The notes beneath the pieces are model-generated. The model worked only from the letters and a program-made list of their open reading frames with translations, was not told the origin of the DNA and did no database searches. The translations under genes and the position numbers were made by a program. This document shows, piece after piece, positions 8,506 to 18,243 of a stretch of 64,000 nucleotides of DNA. Source of the DNA: JANQNX01 sp040217095 (GTDB lineage Bacteria; Pseudomonadota; Gammaproteobacteria; Eutrophobiales; Eutrophobiaceae); contig OZ245888.1 of assembly GCA_965229565.1 (NCBI GenBank), positions 2,356,001 to 2,420,000 of the forward strand, given 5' to 3'. The stretch's first letter is position 1. Each line of letters opens with the position of its first letter.

Positions 8506-9195
8506 TTATCTAAATAAGTTGTATTTGACGATGCAAATGAATGCATGCACACCGTCTTTCCAGTTGATCTTTTTACCCTCGGCATAGGTACGACCGTAAT
8601 AGGATATGCCTACCTCGTAGATACGACATTTTAGCTTGGCCACCTTGGCGGTAAGCTCCGGCTCCAGGCCGAAACCGTTTTCCTCGATGTCTATCTGTTG
8701 AATGATCTCTGTTCGAAATGCCTTGTAACATGTCTCCATGTCAGTCAGGTTCAGGTTGGTAAACATATTCGAGGTAAGTGTCAGTAAGCCATTTCCAAGC
8801 CTGTGCCAGAAGTAAAGCACCCGATGCGCATCGCCGGAAATAAAACGTGAACCAAATACCACGTCGGCCTTACCGGCGGTTATCGGTGCCATCAGGCGGT
8901 CATATTCCCTTGGATCATATTCCAGGTCGGCATCCTGTATCAGTACAACGTCACCAGTAACACTGGCGATACCGGTTCGTATGGCAGCACCCTTACCCTG
9001 GTTGTGTTCGTGCAGGATCAACTGATCGATTTGGTCATTTAATTCCTGTTGCAGTACCTCCCTGGTACCGTCAGTGGAACAGTCGTCCACGACGATAAGC
9101 TCAATATCTGACCAGCTGCTGTCACGAACAGCAGCAATGATTTGCCTGATGGTCGGTTGCTCGTTGTAGCAGGGTATTATGATTGATAGCTTCAT
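8506..9195 (-). CDS. Family 2 glycosyltransferase (dolichyl/polyprenyl-phosphate sugar synthase type)
   Basis: 229 residues from the ATG at 9195, which puts the sequence MKLSIIIPCYNE at the N-terminus as in the family; the frame stays open to 9243 but that extension is not family-like. GT-A fold: VVDDCSTDGT (nucleotide-sugar binding), DADLEYDP (DXD-type metal site) and GSRFISGDAHRV. Such enzymes usually move a sugar from UDP or GDP to a polyprenyl phosphate at the membrane. No C-terminal membrane segment is present. No glycan cluster surrounds it, so the acceptor is unknown. Confidence 0.85.
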   Translation of the reverse strand: MKLSIIIPCYNEQPTIRQIIAAVRDSSWSDIELIVVDDCSTDGTREVLQQELNDQIDQLILHEHNQGKGAAIRTGIASVTGDVVLIQDADLEYDPREYDRLMAPITAGKADVVFGSRFISGDAHRVLYFWHRLGNGLLTLTSNMFTNLNLTDMETCYKAFRTEIIQQIDIEENGFGLEPELTAKVAKLKCRIYEVGISYYGRTYAEGKKINWKDGVHAFICIVKYNLFR

Positions 9196-9333
9196 GACAC
9201 TCACATATTTATCTCTGAATTTAAAGAGTAACGGCTTATGCAACCGGACTCTATATAATTATTATTGTACTGTGATGGCCGACATACTTCACTAAATCAC
9301 ATACCGGAACTGACTTGAGCCTTGCGACAGGCG

Positions 9334-9361
9334 AAAAAAAACCGGGGCATAAACCCCGGTT
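9334..9361 (-). terminator. Rho-independent terminator of aceA
   Basis: Perfect 8-bp stem AACCGGGG/CCCCGGTT (9340-9347 with 9354-9361) around a six-base loop; on the minus strand it is followed by a run of seven T. It begins 22 bases after the aceA stop codon. Confidence 0.93.
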
Positions 9362-9382
9362 CTGGATTTACAAACCAGCCGT

Positions 9383-10711
9383 TTAGTGTGCAGCTGCTTC
9401 GTCGAACTGCTCTTCCTCGGTTGAACCGGTCAGAGCGGTTACAGAAGATGCGCCACCCTGGATAACGGTGGTCACGTCGTCAAAGTAACCTGCACCCACT
9501 TCCTGCTGGTGAGACACGAAGGTGTAGCCTTTCTCGCGTGCTGCGAATTCAGGCTGCTGCACCATTTCGGTGTAGTGCTTCATGCCTTCGCCACGCGCGT
9601 AGTTGTAGGCGAAATCGAAAGTGCGGTACCAGTTGACGTGGATACCAGCCAGCGTAATGAACTGGAACTTGTATCCAAGATCAGACAGGTCTTCCTGGAA
9701 GCTGGCAATCTGTGAATCGTTCAGGTTTTTCTTCCAGTTGAAAGAAGGCGAACAGTTGTATGCCAGTAATTGTCCCGGGCACTCTTTCTGTACGGCCTGG
9801 GCAAATTCACGGGCAAAACCAATATCCGGGGTACCGGTTTCACACCAGACCAGGTCAGCATAGGGTGCGTAAGCAACACCGCGGCTGATCGCCTGTTCCA
9901 GACCGTTCTTCACACGGTAGAAACCTTCCTGGGTACGTTCACCGCTGAGGAAAGGCTTGTCATTGTCATCAAAATCACTGGTTACCAGGTTGGCTGCTTC
10001 AGCATCGGTACGTGCCAGTACGATGGTCGGCACGCCCATAACGTCAGAGGCAAGGCGAGCAGCTATCAGTTTCTGAACGGCTTCCTGGGTAGGTACCAGT
10101 ACCTTACCGCCCATGTGGCCACATTTCTTAACCGCTGCCAACTGGTCTTCAAAGTGAGCACCGGCGGCACCGTTGGCAATCATGTTTTTCATCAGTTCGT
10201 AGGCATTCAGAACACCACCGAAACCGGCCTCGGCGTCAGCCACGATAGGCAGGAAGAAATCAACGGCATCTTTTTCATCCATCTTGCCGTCGGCAATGTT
10301 CTTCCACTGGATTTCGTCGGCACGTTTGAAAGTGTTATTGATACGACGAACCATGGTAGGAACAGAATCATAGGCATACAGAGACTGGTCGGGATACATG
10401 GTTTCTGAAGTGTTGCCGTCAGCGGCAACCTGCCAGCCTGAGAGGTAGACAGCTTCAAGACCGGCCTTGGCCTGTTGCATGGCCTGGCCTGCGGTGATGG
10501 CACCAAAGGCGTTAACATAGCCTTTCGTGGCAGAGCCATTGACCTTGTCCCATAATTTCTCTGCGCCATGTCGCGCGAGCGTGTGTTCAGGCTGTACGCT
10601 ACCACGCAGGCGAACCACGTCTTCGGCTCTATAACCACGCGTAACATTGGCCCATCGCGGGTTTTCAGCCCAGTCTTTTTCGAGTTGTTTAATTTGATCC
10701 TGTCTGGTCAT
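9383..10711 (-). CDS. aceA: Isocitrate lyase
   Basis: 442 residues. TIM-barrel enzyme that cleaves isocitrate to glyoxylate and succinate, the first step of the glyoxylate shunt. The signature KKCGHMGGK is at 195-203 with catalytic Cys197, and the substrate and metal motifs SGWQVAADGNTS, FFLPIVADAEAGFGG and ARTDAEA are present. TGTPDIGFA-like and NCSPSFNWKK segments are typical of the enterobacterial-type AceA. GGAGG is visible just upstream of the ATG. No malate synthase or aceK is adjacent, so the shunt's second enzyme lies elsewhere. The gene is monocistronic, given its own terminator. Confidence 0.97.
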   Translation of the reverse strand: MTRQDQIKQLEKDWAENPRWANVTRGYRAEDVVRLRGSVQPEHTLARHGAEKLWDKVNGSATKGYVNAFGAITAGQAMQQAKAGLEAVYLSGWQVAADGNTSETMYPDQSLYAYDSVPTMVRRINNTFKRADEIQWKNIADGKMDEKDAVDFFLPIVADAEAGFGGVLNAYELMKNMIANGAAGAHFEDQLAAVKKCGHMGGKVLVPTQEAVQKLIAARLASDVMGVPTIVLARTDAEAANLVTSDFDDNDKPFLSGERTQEGFYRVKNGLEQAISRGVAYAPYADLVWCETGTPDIGFAREFAQAVQKECPGQLLAYNCSPSFNWKKNLNDSQIASFQEDLSDLGYKFQFITLAGIHVNWYRTFDFAYNYARGEGMKHYTEMVQQPEFAAREKGYTFVSHQQEVGAGYFDDVTTVIQGGASSVTALTGSTEEEQFDEAAAH

Positions 10712-11303
10712 CGGAAAAAATTCCTCCCAAGTAATAAAAATAAGTTCTGTTAAATCAGCTAGTTATGTGAGGATTGAACGCACGATTAGCCAATCAGACG
10801 ATAAAAAGGCCGCATATCATGCCATTAGTTTCCAGGTCTGTGAATCCCTAATCCCTCTTTTAGGTGATTTTTGCCATGCCCGCGCGCCGGCCTGCCATAA
10901 ACACGGCTGGCCCCTGGCACAGGGATTAACCGCAGATGCTGCGCATTCTACTATTAGAAACAGACAGTTACATGCATAACCGGGTGTGGCAAAGAATTTC
11001 GCGGGCATACCCCGGTGGCTTCCCCACCGCGTTATGCCTGTAACACGCGCCTGAACACTCGGGCATTTACGGTCATGGCAGGGTGAAACTTACCAGGTTC
11101 GGTTTTGTTGCAATGCGCCCAAAAGAAAACGTCGCATGACTGCCAAAATAATCACGCTTTCCTGCAAGAATGTGCACGTAAATTGCAGCTTGAAATTTCG
11201 GACCAGTGTCACTACAAATTGATGTATGAATTTTTTACAATAGTTATAATCATATTCAGTAATATGACGTTTAAATTTTCTTTCTGCTGGAGTAATTCCG
11301 AGC
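10712..11303. other. 592-base region without a supported gene, between aceA and clpS
   Basis: It contains the divergent control regions of aceA (minus) and clpS (plus). Near clpS a TATAAT stands at 11245-11250 and GGAG at 11289-11292, the latter a ribosome site for the ATG at 11304. In the middle are a hairpin CCCTG/CAGGG near 10913-10925 and a longer two-part hairpin at 11002-11040 (separate entry). Short open frames here have no family-like content. A small RNA is possible but nothing fits a known family. Confidence 0.5.
11002..11040. repeat. Two-part inverted repeat (imperfect hairpin)
   Basis: Outer arms GGCATA (11004-11009) and TATGCC (11033-11038), extendable by two more pairs, enclose inner arms CGGTGG (11013-11018) and CCACCG (11024-11029) with a five-base loop. 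No T-run follows on either strand, so it is not a standard terminator. It may be part of a structured RNA or an operator in the aceA-clpS gap. Confidence 0.6.
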
Positions 11304-11624
11304 ATGTCAGATAAGACTGACAAGAGCTTAGAAGACGACTTGGCCGTCCAGGAGGCCGAGCCGAAACTCAAGCGTCCCCCTTTATATAAAGTCATACTTA
11401 TAAATGATGACTACACTCCCATGGAGTTTGTTGTTCATATTCTTGAGTCTTTCTTCGCCATCGACCGGGAAAATGCAACGCGTATCATGTTGGAAGTGCA
11501 TACACGCGGGAAAGGTGTATGCGGAATATTCACCCACGAAATAGCAGAGACGAAAGTCGCACAGGTCAACAACTATTCACGCGAAAATAATCACCCACTC
11601 CTTTGTACGATGGAAAAAGCCTGA
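11304..11624 (+). CDS. clpS: ATP-dependent Clp protease adaptor ClpS
   Basis: 106 residues. The N-end rule adaptor core is YKVILINDDYTPMEFVV, where the Asp-Asp pair and Met line the pocket for N-terminal Leu, Phe, Tyr or Trp. MLEVHTRGKGVCGIFTHEIAETK follows, the surface that binds the ClpA N-domain. The flexible N-terminus (DKTDKSLEDDLAVQ) is of normal type. It is 12 bases upstream of clpA, the universal partner gene. Cytoplasmic. Confidence 0.97.
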   Translation: MSDKTDKSLEDDLAVQEAEPKLKRPPLYKVILINDDYTPMEFVVHILESFFAIDRENATRIMLEVHTRGKGVCGIFTHEIAETKVAQVNNYSRENNHPLLCTMEKA

Positions 11625-11636
11625 GGGAAGATTGCC

Positions 11637-13904
11637 ATGTTAGATAAAGAACTGGAACAAACGCTAAACGATGCTTTTCGTGAGGCGCGGGAACAACGCC
11701 ATGAATTCATGACCGTTGAACATCTGTTACTGGCGTTACTGGACAACCCATCGGCTTCCAGGGTATTGAAAGCCTGTGGTGCCAACCTCAACAGCCTGCA
11801 TAGTGACCTGGTTAAATTTATACAGGAAAATTCTCCAGTCATAGATGATGGCGAGGAACGTGATACCCAGCCCACGCTCGGTTTTCAACGTGTATTACAG
11901 CGTGCCGTTTTTCATGTGCAGTCTTCCGGCAAGAAAGAAGTTACCGGTGCCAACGTGCTGGTCGCCATCTTTGGCGAACGTGAATCTCACGCGGCCTATT
12001 TTCTCAGCCAGCAAAACGTAACCCGACTCGATGTCGTCAACTATATCTCGCATGGTATTGCCAAGATCGAGGAAAACGAGAACGAAGAAAACCTTAACGA
12101 CATCGAGGAAGAAGCCAGCCCCGACGAGGCCGGCACTAATCCGCTGGATGCTTACGCGGTAAACCTGAATGAACAGGCCATGCAGGGCAAGATTGATCCC
12201 CTGATAGGCAGGCAAACAGAAGTACAGCGCACGGTGCAGATACTTTGCCGTCGACGCAAGAACAACCCGCTATATGTTGGCGAGGCCGGCGTGGGTAAGA
12301 CAGCCATTGCCGAAGGCCTGGCCAAGCTTATCGTTGAAGGCGATGTGCCGGATGTGTTGCTGGATAGCGTTATCTATGCGCTGGACCTGGGTGCCCTGCT
12401 GGCTGGCACGAAATACCGAGGTGATTTCGAGAAACGTCTCAAGGGCGTTGTGGCCCAGTTACAGAAACAGGAAGGCTCGGTATTGTTCATAGATGAGATA
12501 CACACGATTATCGGTGCCGGCGCCGCTTCCGGGGGTGTTATGGATGCCTCCAATATCATCAAGCCGGTGCTGGCCTCGGGCGATTTAAAATGCATTGGTT
12601 CAACCACCTACCAGGAATACCGCGGCATCTTTGAAAAAGACCGGGCCCTGGCCAGGCGCTTCCAGAAAATAGATGTGGTGGAACCTTCCATTGATGAAAC
12701 CGTGAAGATACTGCAGGGCCTGAAATCACGCTTCGAAAAACACCACCATATCCGCTATACCAACCAGGCATTGCGCTGTGCAGCGGAACTGACTGAACGT
12801 TATATCAATGACAGGCATCTGCCGGACAAGGCAATAGATGTTATTGACGAGGCCGGGGCGGCCCAGCAATTACTGCCACCATCGAAGAGAAAGAAAACGG
12901 TGGGCGTGAATGACATTGAAAACATCGTTGCCAAGATTGCACGTATACCGGCCAAGACCGTGACCACATCTGACAAGGATGTGATCAAGAACCTGGAACG
13001 CAACCTGAAGATGGTCGTGTTCGGGCAGGACGAGGCCATAGGCACACTGGCCAACGCTATAAAAATGTCGCGTTCAGGCCTGGGTAACCCACACAAACCA
13101 ATTGGTAATTTCCTGTTTGCCGGACCAACCGGTGTCGGTAAGACCGAAGTCACACGCCAGCTTGCCATTCAAATGGGTGTGGAACTGGTGCGCTTTGACA
13201 TGTCCGAATACATGGAACGCCATACCGTATCCCGTTTGATTGGAGCGCCTCCCGGCTATGTTGGCTTTGACCAGGGTGGCCTGCTAACCGATTCCATTAA
13301 CAAGCAACCACATTGTGTCCTGCTACTGGACGAAATGGAAAAGGCGCATCCGGACGTATTCAACCTGATGTTGCAAATATTTGATCACGGTACCCTGACT
13401 GACACCAATGGACGCAAGACTGATTTCAGAAACGTCATTATTGTCATGACCACCAATGCCGGTGCTGACCGCATGAGTCGTGCCTCGGTCGGTTTTACCA
13501 CCCAGGACCATACTGGCGATGCAATGGAAGCCATCAAGCAAATGTTTAGCCCGGAATTTCGCAACCGCCTGGATGCCATTATCCAGTTCAATGCCCTGGA
13601 TCCACGCACCATCGGCAATGTCGTTGACAAGTTTGTTATTGAACTCGAAGCACAGCTTGAAGAGAAGAAGGTAACGGTAGAGATATCGGACGAAGCCCGG
13701 GAATGGCTTGCCATCCATGGTTACGACAAACTGATGGGTGCCCGCCCCATGGCAAGGTTAATCCAGGACAAGGTAAAACGACCACTGGCGGAAGAACTGC
13801 TGTTTGGCAACCTGGTGAACGGTGGTCATGTTATCGTCACGCTCAAGAATGACGACATCAGTGTCGAGGTTGAGCAGGAACAAACTACCGAGGAAGCTAT
13901 CTAG
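11637..13904 (+). CDS. clpA: ATP-dependent Clp protease ATP-binding subunit ClpA
   Basis: 755 residues, the normal length. A repeated N-domain (LNDAFREAREQRHEFMTVEHLL) binds ClpS. Two AAA+ modules follow: Walker A GEAGVGKT at 215-222 with Walker B VLFIDEIH, and GPTGVGKT at 496-503 with LLLDEMEKAHPDVF. The second module carries the ClpP-binding loop region (IGF-type loops are characteristic of ClpA). An acidic hinge (EENENEENLNDIEEE) lies at about 142-165. The hexamer unfolds substrates for ClpP. It runs from the clpS promoter and converges with argA, with 47 bases and no obvious terminator between. Confidence 0.97.
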   Translation: MLDKELEQTLNDAFREAREQRHEFMTVEHLLLALLDNPSASRVLKACGANLNSLHSDLVKFIQENSPVIDDGEERDTQPTLGFQRVLQRAVFHVQSSGKKEVTGANVLVAIFGERESHAAYFLSQQNVTRLDVVNYISHGIAKIEENENEENLNDIEEEASPDEAGTNPLDAYAVNLNEQAMQGKIDPLIGRQTEVQRTVQILCRRRKNNPLYVGEAGVGKTAIAEGLAKLIVEGDVPDVLLDSVIYALDLGALLAGTKYRGDFEKRLKGVVAQLQKQEGSVLFIDEIHTIIGAGAASGGVMDASNIIKPVLASGDLKCIGSTTYQEYRGIFEKDRALARRFQKIDVVEPSIDETVKILQGLKSRFEKHHHIRYTNQALRCAAELTERYINDRHLPDKAIDVIDEAGAAQQLLPPSKRKKTVGVNDIENIVAKIARIPAKTVTTSDKDVIKNLERNLKMVVFGQDEAIGTLANAIKMSRSGLGNPHKPIGNFLFAGPTGVGKTEVTRQLAIQMGVELVRFDMSEYMERHTVSRLIGAPPGYVGFDQGGLLTDSINKQPHCVLLLDEMEKAHPDVFNLMLQIFDHGTLTDTNGRKTDFRNVIIVMTTNAGADRMSRASVGFTTQDHTGDAMEAIKQMFSPEFRNRLDAIIQFNALDPRTIGNVVDKFVIELEAQLEEKKVTVEISDEAREWLAIHGYDKLMGARPMARLIQDKVKRPLAEELLFGNLVNGGHVIVTLKNDDISVEVEQEQTTEEAI

Positions 13905-13951
13905 CAGCTGTTATTCAAGCGAGTTAGTCAACAACGCAAAACCGGGGGCAA

Positions 13952-15274
13952 CTAAACTAACTGTTTAATAAATGCCTTGGAATTGCGTTGGAAGTTATAC
14001 ATTTCCTGTTTTGAAACCGGTAGCTTCTGCAAGTCGACCGGTTTGAAGCCCTTTTCGATAAACCAATGCTCGGTTTGAGTAGTCAATGTGATCAGTGACT
14101 CGGCACCCTTGTCACGCGCCTGCTTTTCAGCAAACTGCAACAGCGTGTCACCCATGGATTGTTTCTGGTAAGCGGGTAACACGGCCAGGCAAGCCAGCTC
14201 TACCACCTTCTCATCCGGATAGTTATGCAAGGCGGCACAGGCGATGACCGTACCATCACGTTCGAGGACGATATAGTCATTGATTTCTACCTCGATTTTT
14301 TCTCGCGAGCGCTTGACTAGCACCCCCTGCTCTTCCAGCGGCTGGATTAATTCAAGTATACCGCCGATATCAGACACTGATGCCTTGTGAATCGAATCAA
14401 ATGGCAAATTGCTGAGCAAGGTGCCCACACCATCACGACTGAATAATTCCATTAACAGGCCGCCATCTACCTGCTGTTCAATATAATGCACACGCTTGAC
14501 ACCGGATTCGCAGGCAACAATACCCTGGGCCAGCGCCGTGGCCGGATTTTCGCCAACATGGCTACGTGCATCAGACTCGAGTATAGCCTGTGCCTGGTCA
14601 CACGTTAGTTGCTTGATGGTATTACCCTGTTCATCCTGGACCACGGCCTGGTTGCCCACCATGATTAACTTATCCGCGTTGATTTCCATGGCGACATTGG
14701 CAGCGACTTCGAATGAACTCAGGTTAAATACTTCACCGGTGCGCGAATAACCCAGTGGCGGGATGATAACGATGTCGCCCGCCGCGAGCCTGGCAGTAAT
14801 CATTTCCCTGTTTACCTTTCTGACACGTCCGGTCATTTGCAGGTCAACACCATTCATTACGCCAAGCGGCCTGCCAATCACGTAGTTACCCGATGCCACA
14901 TTAATATGTGACTCGGCCATGGGTGAATTTGGCAGCCCCATGGAAAGCAGCGCTTCAATCTGGATCTTGATATCACCTATTGCCTGCTTAACCGAACTCA
15001 TCGAGGACTCGCTGGTGACGCGCAGGGAACCACTGTATTCCGGGACAATGTTCCTGTCTTTCAGTAACTGATCAATCTGGGGCCTGGCTCCAAACACGAC
15101 AACCAGCTTGATAGCGAGGCTATTGAGTAATGCCAGGTCATGAATGAGGTGCGCAAAATTTTCAGCAGCAACGACATCACCACTAACCTGAACGACGAAC
15201 GTGCGACCGCGGTGCGCATGAATATACGGCGCCGCCTGTCTGAACCAGCCAACAAAATCCTGGTTATCGCTCAT
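13952..15274 (-). CDS. argA: N-acetylglutamate synthase
   Basis: 440 residues from the ATG at 15274, chosen because GAGGG precedes it by eight bases and because that ATG overlaps the argE stop (ATGA). An upstream in-frame start would add five residues. The N-terminal amino-acid kinase fold (VVFGARPQI, VASGNYVIGRPLG) binds arginine as feedback inhibitor; the C-terminal GNAT domain (LPAYQKQSMGDTLLQFAEKQA, about 365-390) takes acetyl-CoA. It makes N-acetylglutamate, the first step of arginine synthesis. With argE it indicates the linear acetyl-hydrolysis route. Confidence 0.95.
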   Translation of the reverse strand: MSDNQDFVGWFRQAAPYIHAHRGRTFVVQVSGDVVAAENFAHLIHDLALLNSLAIKLVVVFGARPQIDQLLKDRNIVPEYSGSLRVTSESSMSSVKQAIGDIKIQIEALLSMGLPNSPMAESHINVASGNYVIGRPLGVMNGVDLQMTGRVRKVNREMITARLAAGDIVIIPPLGYSRTGEVFNLSSFEVAANVAMEINADKLIMVGNQAVVQDEQGNTIKQLTCDQAQAILESDARSHVGENPATALAQGIVACESGVKRVHYIEQQVDGGLLMELFSRDGVGTLLSNLPFDSIHKASVSDIGGILELIQPLEEQGVLVKRSREKIEVEINDYIVLERDGTVIACAALHNYPDEKVVELACLAVLPAYQKQSMGDTLLQFAEKQARDKGAESLITLTTQTEHWFIEKGFKPVDLQKLPVSKQEMYNFQRNSKAFIKQLV

Positions 15275-16428
15275 GAATGTCCCTCGCAAAAATGCATTAA
15301 CAGTCTGGATAATATCGCTATCATCGGTTCGATTCGATCTATCTGCAAATACTCGTTCGGTTGATGGGCCACATCAATATCGCCCGGACCGAGAATCACC
15401 GTGGGAATACCCATATCATTAAAAAACGGACCCTCGGTACCAAATGTCACACACGCGGCTGTATTACCGGTGGCCTTCTCGCACATACTAACGATCTCGC
15501 TTTCCAGCGGCGTCAGCATGGGCGGCACGATATCGACCTTGCTGGTAAATTCAAGTTTAAGTCCGCTTTCTTTCAATGCCGTGCGCACCTGTTCTCTTAG
15601 CTGTACGCGTAGCTCCTCTGCATCCATGCCCGGCATCATACGTAAATCGAGCGACAATTCGCATTCTGCACAGATACGGTTGGGGCTATCACCACCGTGG
15701 ATACGTCCCAGGTTCATGGTGGGCACCGGAACCACGTAGGCATTGTCAACATGCTGCGTTTGTAACTTCTCGCGCCATTGCAGCAGCGCCGTCATCACTC
15801 TGTGCATGCCCTCCAGTGCGCTGTTACCCAGCGCCGGGTTACTGGAGTGACCCGAACGTCCCTCGATACGAAACGATTCGATGATGATACCCTTGTGCGA
15901 GTAGACGGGTTTCAGCCCGGTCGGCTCTCCAATAATGCAGTAATCGCCCTGCAGTCCCTTATGATCGCTTAACAGACGTGCACCCGACATCGTACTTTCC
16001 TCATCGGCCGTGGCCACGATCGTGATCGGCTTGTTGAAACGGATGTCCTGCATGCGCTCCAATGCCTCCAGGATGATAGGAAAATAACTCTTCATATCGG
16101 CCGTGCCGAGCCCGTAGTAATTCCCGTTCTTCTTCGTCAGCTTAAAAGGGTCGGTATTCCAGCCATTGGCATCATAGGGCACCGTATCAGTATGCCCGGA
16201 CAGGACCAGGCCACCCGCCCCGCCACCACGGGTCGCTACCAGGTTGTACTTGCCTGCTTCCTCGTCGACCGTGACAACGTCGCAATCAAACTGCAGTGAT
16301 CCAAACCATTCGGCCAGTAAATCAATAACGGCACGATTACTCTGATCGTGGCGCGGATCGATGCTGCTGACTGAAGGCAGTGCAATCAGCCGGGCAAAAC
16401 AATCTTCAAATTCGGGTGTTTGACGCAT
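15271..16428 (-). CDS. argE: Acetylornithine deacetylase
   Basis: 385 residues from the ATG at 16428, matching the 383-residue E. coli enzyme; an earlier in-frame start would reach into the ilvD promoter and add 31 non-conserved residues. M20 zinc hydrolase with SGHTDTVPYD, GTADMKS and TADEESTMSG motifs; EPTGLKPVYSHKG is typical of ArgE. It releases ornithine from N-acetylornithine. The stop overlaps the argA start by four bases, so argE-argA is a coupled pair. The start is divergent from ilvD (about 104 bases apart). No clear ArgR box was recognised. Confidence 0.93.
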   Translation of the reverse strand: MRQTPEFEDCFARLIALPSVSSIDPRHDQSNRAVIDLLAEWFGSLQFDCDVVTVDEEAGKYNLVATRGGGAGGLVLSGHTDTVPYDANGWNTDPFKLTKKNGNYYGLGTADMKSYFPIILEALERMQDIRFNKPITIVATADEESTMSGARLLSDHKGLQGDYCIIGEPTGLKPVYSHKGIIIESFRIEGRSGHSSNPALGNSALEGMHRVMTALLQWREKLQTQHVDNAYVVPVPTMNLGRIHGGDSPNRICAECELSLDLRMMPGMDAEELRVQLREQVRTALKESGLKLEFTSKVDIVPPMLTPLESEIVSMCEKATGNTAACVTFGTEGPFFNDMGIPTVILGPGDIDVAHQPNEYLQIDRIEPMIAILSRLLMHFCEGHS

Positions 16429-16532
16429 GACAAACGCTGGCTTTCCTGTTTGATAATTTTGTAAGTGCAGGTATTCTAACGCACCTTGTTGATAAGTCAG
16501 CGATAGCACGGAAAAATTCACAGGATAGACGC

Positions 16533-18212
16533 ATGAGTAACAAGCTAAACAAATTCAGTTCCCGTATCACCGAGCCCAAATCACAAGGTGCTTCCCAGGC
16601 CATGCTCTATGGAACGGGCCTGAAGGAAGAAGACATGGGCAAGGCGCAGGTCGGAATTTCCAGCGTGTGGTTCGAGGGAAATACCTGCAACATGCATCTG
16701 CTTGACCTGGCGCAGAAGGTCAAGGAAGGCGTGTATGCGGCCGGACTGGTCGGCTATCGATTTAATACTATCGGCGTGAGCGACGGTATATCCATGGGGA
16801 CGGAGGGCATGGGTTATTCGCTGCAATCACGCGACCTGATTGCTGATTCCATTGAAACGACCATGGGCGGCCAATGGTATGACGCAAATATCTCGCTGCC
16901 CGGCTGCGACAAGAATATGCCGGGTTGTTTAATTGCCATGGGTCGACTGAACCGCCCGTCGATCATGGTCTATGGCGGCACTATCAAGCCGGGCCGCTGC
17001 AAGGATAAAAAGCTTGATATTATCTCCGCCTTCCAGAGTTACGGTGAATTCATCTCCGGTTCTATCGACGATGATACCCGTAAGAAAATCGTCAAAAATG
17101 CCTGTCCCGGTGCCGGTGCCTGCGGTGGCATGTACACGGCGAACACCATGGCGTCGGCGATCGAGGCCATGGGCATGTCATTGCCGTACAGTTCCTCGAC
17201 ACCGGCCGTCGAGCCTGCCAAGTTGGACGAATGCTTCAGGGCCGGTCAGGCCATTCGCACGCTATTGGAAAAGGATATCAAGCCGCGTGACATCATGACC
17301 CGCGAGGCATTTGAAAATGCCATGGTACTGGTAACCGTGCTGGGAGGATCAACCAACGCGGTGCTGCACCTGCTGGCGATGGCAAGCGCAGTCAATGTGC
17401 CACTGACCATCGACGACTTCCAGGCAGTCACTGACCGAACACCTTACCTGGCCGATTTGAAACCCAGCGGAAAATACGTGATGGAAGACCTGCATTTAAT
17501 CGGCGGTACACCTGCCGTCATGAAATTCCTGCTGGAGAATGACATGATCAACGGTGACTGTCTTACCGTGACAGGCAAAACCATTGCAGAAAACCTGGAA
17601 GAATTACCTGGACTGAAAGAAGGACAGGACATCATTGCCCCGCTGGATAAACCACTGAAGAAAAGCGGCCATATTCGTATCCTCAAGGGTAACTTTGCTC
17701 CCGGTGGTGCCGTGGCCAAGATTACCGGCAAGGAGGGACTCGAATTCTCCGGACCGGCGCGCGTGTTCGACTCCGAGGAAGACATGCTCAAGGCCCTTGA
17801 AGAAAACAGGATCCAGAAAGGCGATGCCATCATTATTCGTTATGAAGGGCCCAAGGGCGGACCAGGTATGCCGGAGATGCTGACACCAACCTCTGCCATC
17901 ATGGGTGCCGGCCTGGGTAATGATGTGGCAATGATCACGGACGGCCGTTTTTCGGGTGGCTCACACGGCTTTATTATTGGCCATGTTGTCCCCGAGGCAC
18001 AGGAAGGTGGGCCCATCGCACTGGTTCAGGACGGCGACATGGTGACCATCAATGCCGAAACCAACGAGATAAGTGTTGATGTTAGCGAGGCCGAAATGGC
18101 AAATCGCAAGGCGAACTGGACAATGCCGCCTTACAAGGTAACGCGCGGGACATTATATAAATTTATCAAGAATGTGACGACGGCATCCGAGGGCTGCGTT
18201 ACCGACAAATAG
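16533..18212 (+). CDS. ilvD: Dihydroxy-acid dehydratase
   Basis: 559 residues. Iron-sulfur dehydratase of isoleucine and valine synthesis (also feeding leucine and pantothenate). The three cluster cysteines are seen: Cys52 (NTCNMHLLDL), Cys125 (PGCDKNMPGC) and Cys197 (GAGACGGMYTANT). The C-terminal GRFSGGSHGFIIGHVVPEA is exact for the IlvD/Edd family, and the length suits the shorter IlvD type (about 557) rather than the 615-residue form. AGGA stands seven bases upstream of the ATG. Converges with the DCC-family gene. Confidence 0.97.
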   Translation: MSNKLNKFSSRITEPKSQGASQAMLYGTGLKEEDMGKAQVGISSVWFEGNTCNMHLLDLAQKVKEGVYAAGLVGYRFNTIGVSDGISMGTEGMGYSLQSRDLIADSIETTMGGQWYDANISLPGCDKNMPGCLIAMGRLNRPSIMVYGGTIKPGRCKDKKLDIISAFQSYGEFISGSIDDDTRKKIVKNACPGAGACGGMYTANTMASAIEAMGMSLPYSSSTPAVEPAKLDECFRAGQAIRTLLEKDIKPRDIMTREAFENAMVLVTVLGGSTNAVLHLLAMASAVNVPLTIDDFQAVTDRTPYLADLKPSGKYVMEDLHLIGGTPAVMKFLLENDMINGDCLTVTGKTIAENLEELPGLKEGQDIIAPLDKPLKKSGHIRILKGNFAPGGAVAKITGKEGLEFSGPARVFDSEEDMLKALEENRIQKGDAIIIRYEGPKGGPGMPEMLTPTSAIMGAGLGNDVAMITDGRFSGGSHGFIIGHVVPEAQEGGPIALVQDGDMVTINAETNEISVDVSEAEMANRKANWTMPPYKVTRGTLYKFIKNVTTASEGCVTDK

Positions 18213-18243
18213 TGGAGCTGTCGTTTTGACTTGCCTGTCGACC

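Noticed and set aside
9770..10408. 212-codon open frame on the plus strand
   Set aside because: Lies wholly inside aceA on the other strand and lacks any family signature.
10910..10930. CTGGCACAGGGATTAAC as a sigma-54 promoter
   Set aside because: The -12 GC pair is absent (TTAA), which is needed for sigma-54.
10767..10979. 70-codon frame in the aceA-clpS gap
   Set aside because: No ribosome site and no protein-like composition; the region looks non-coding.
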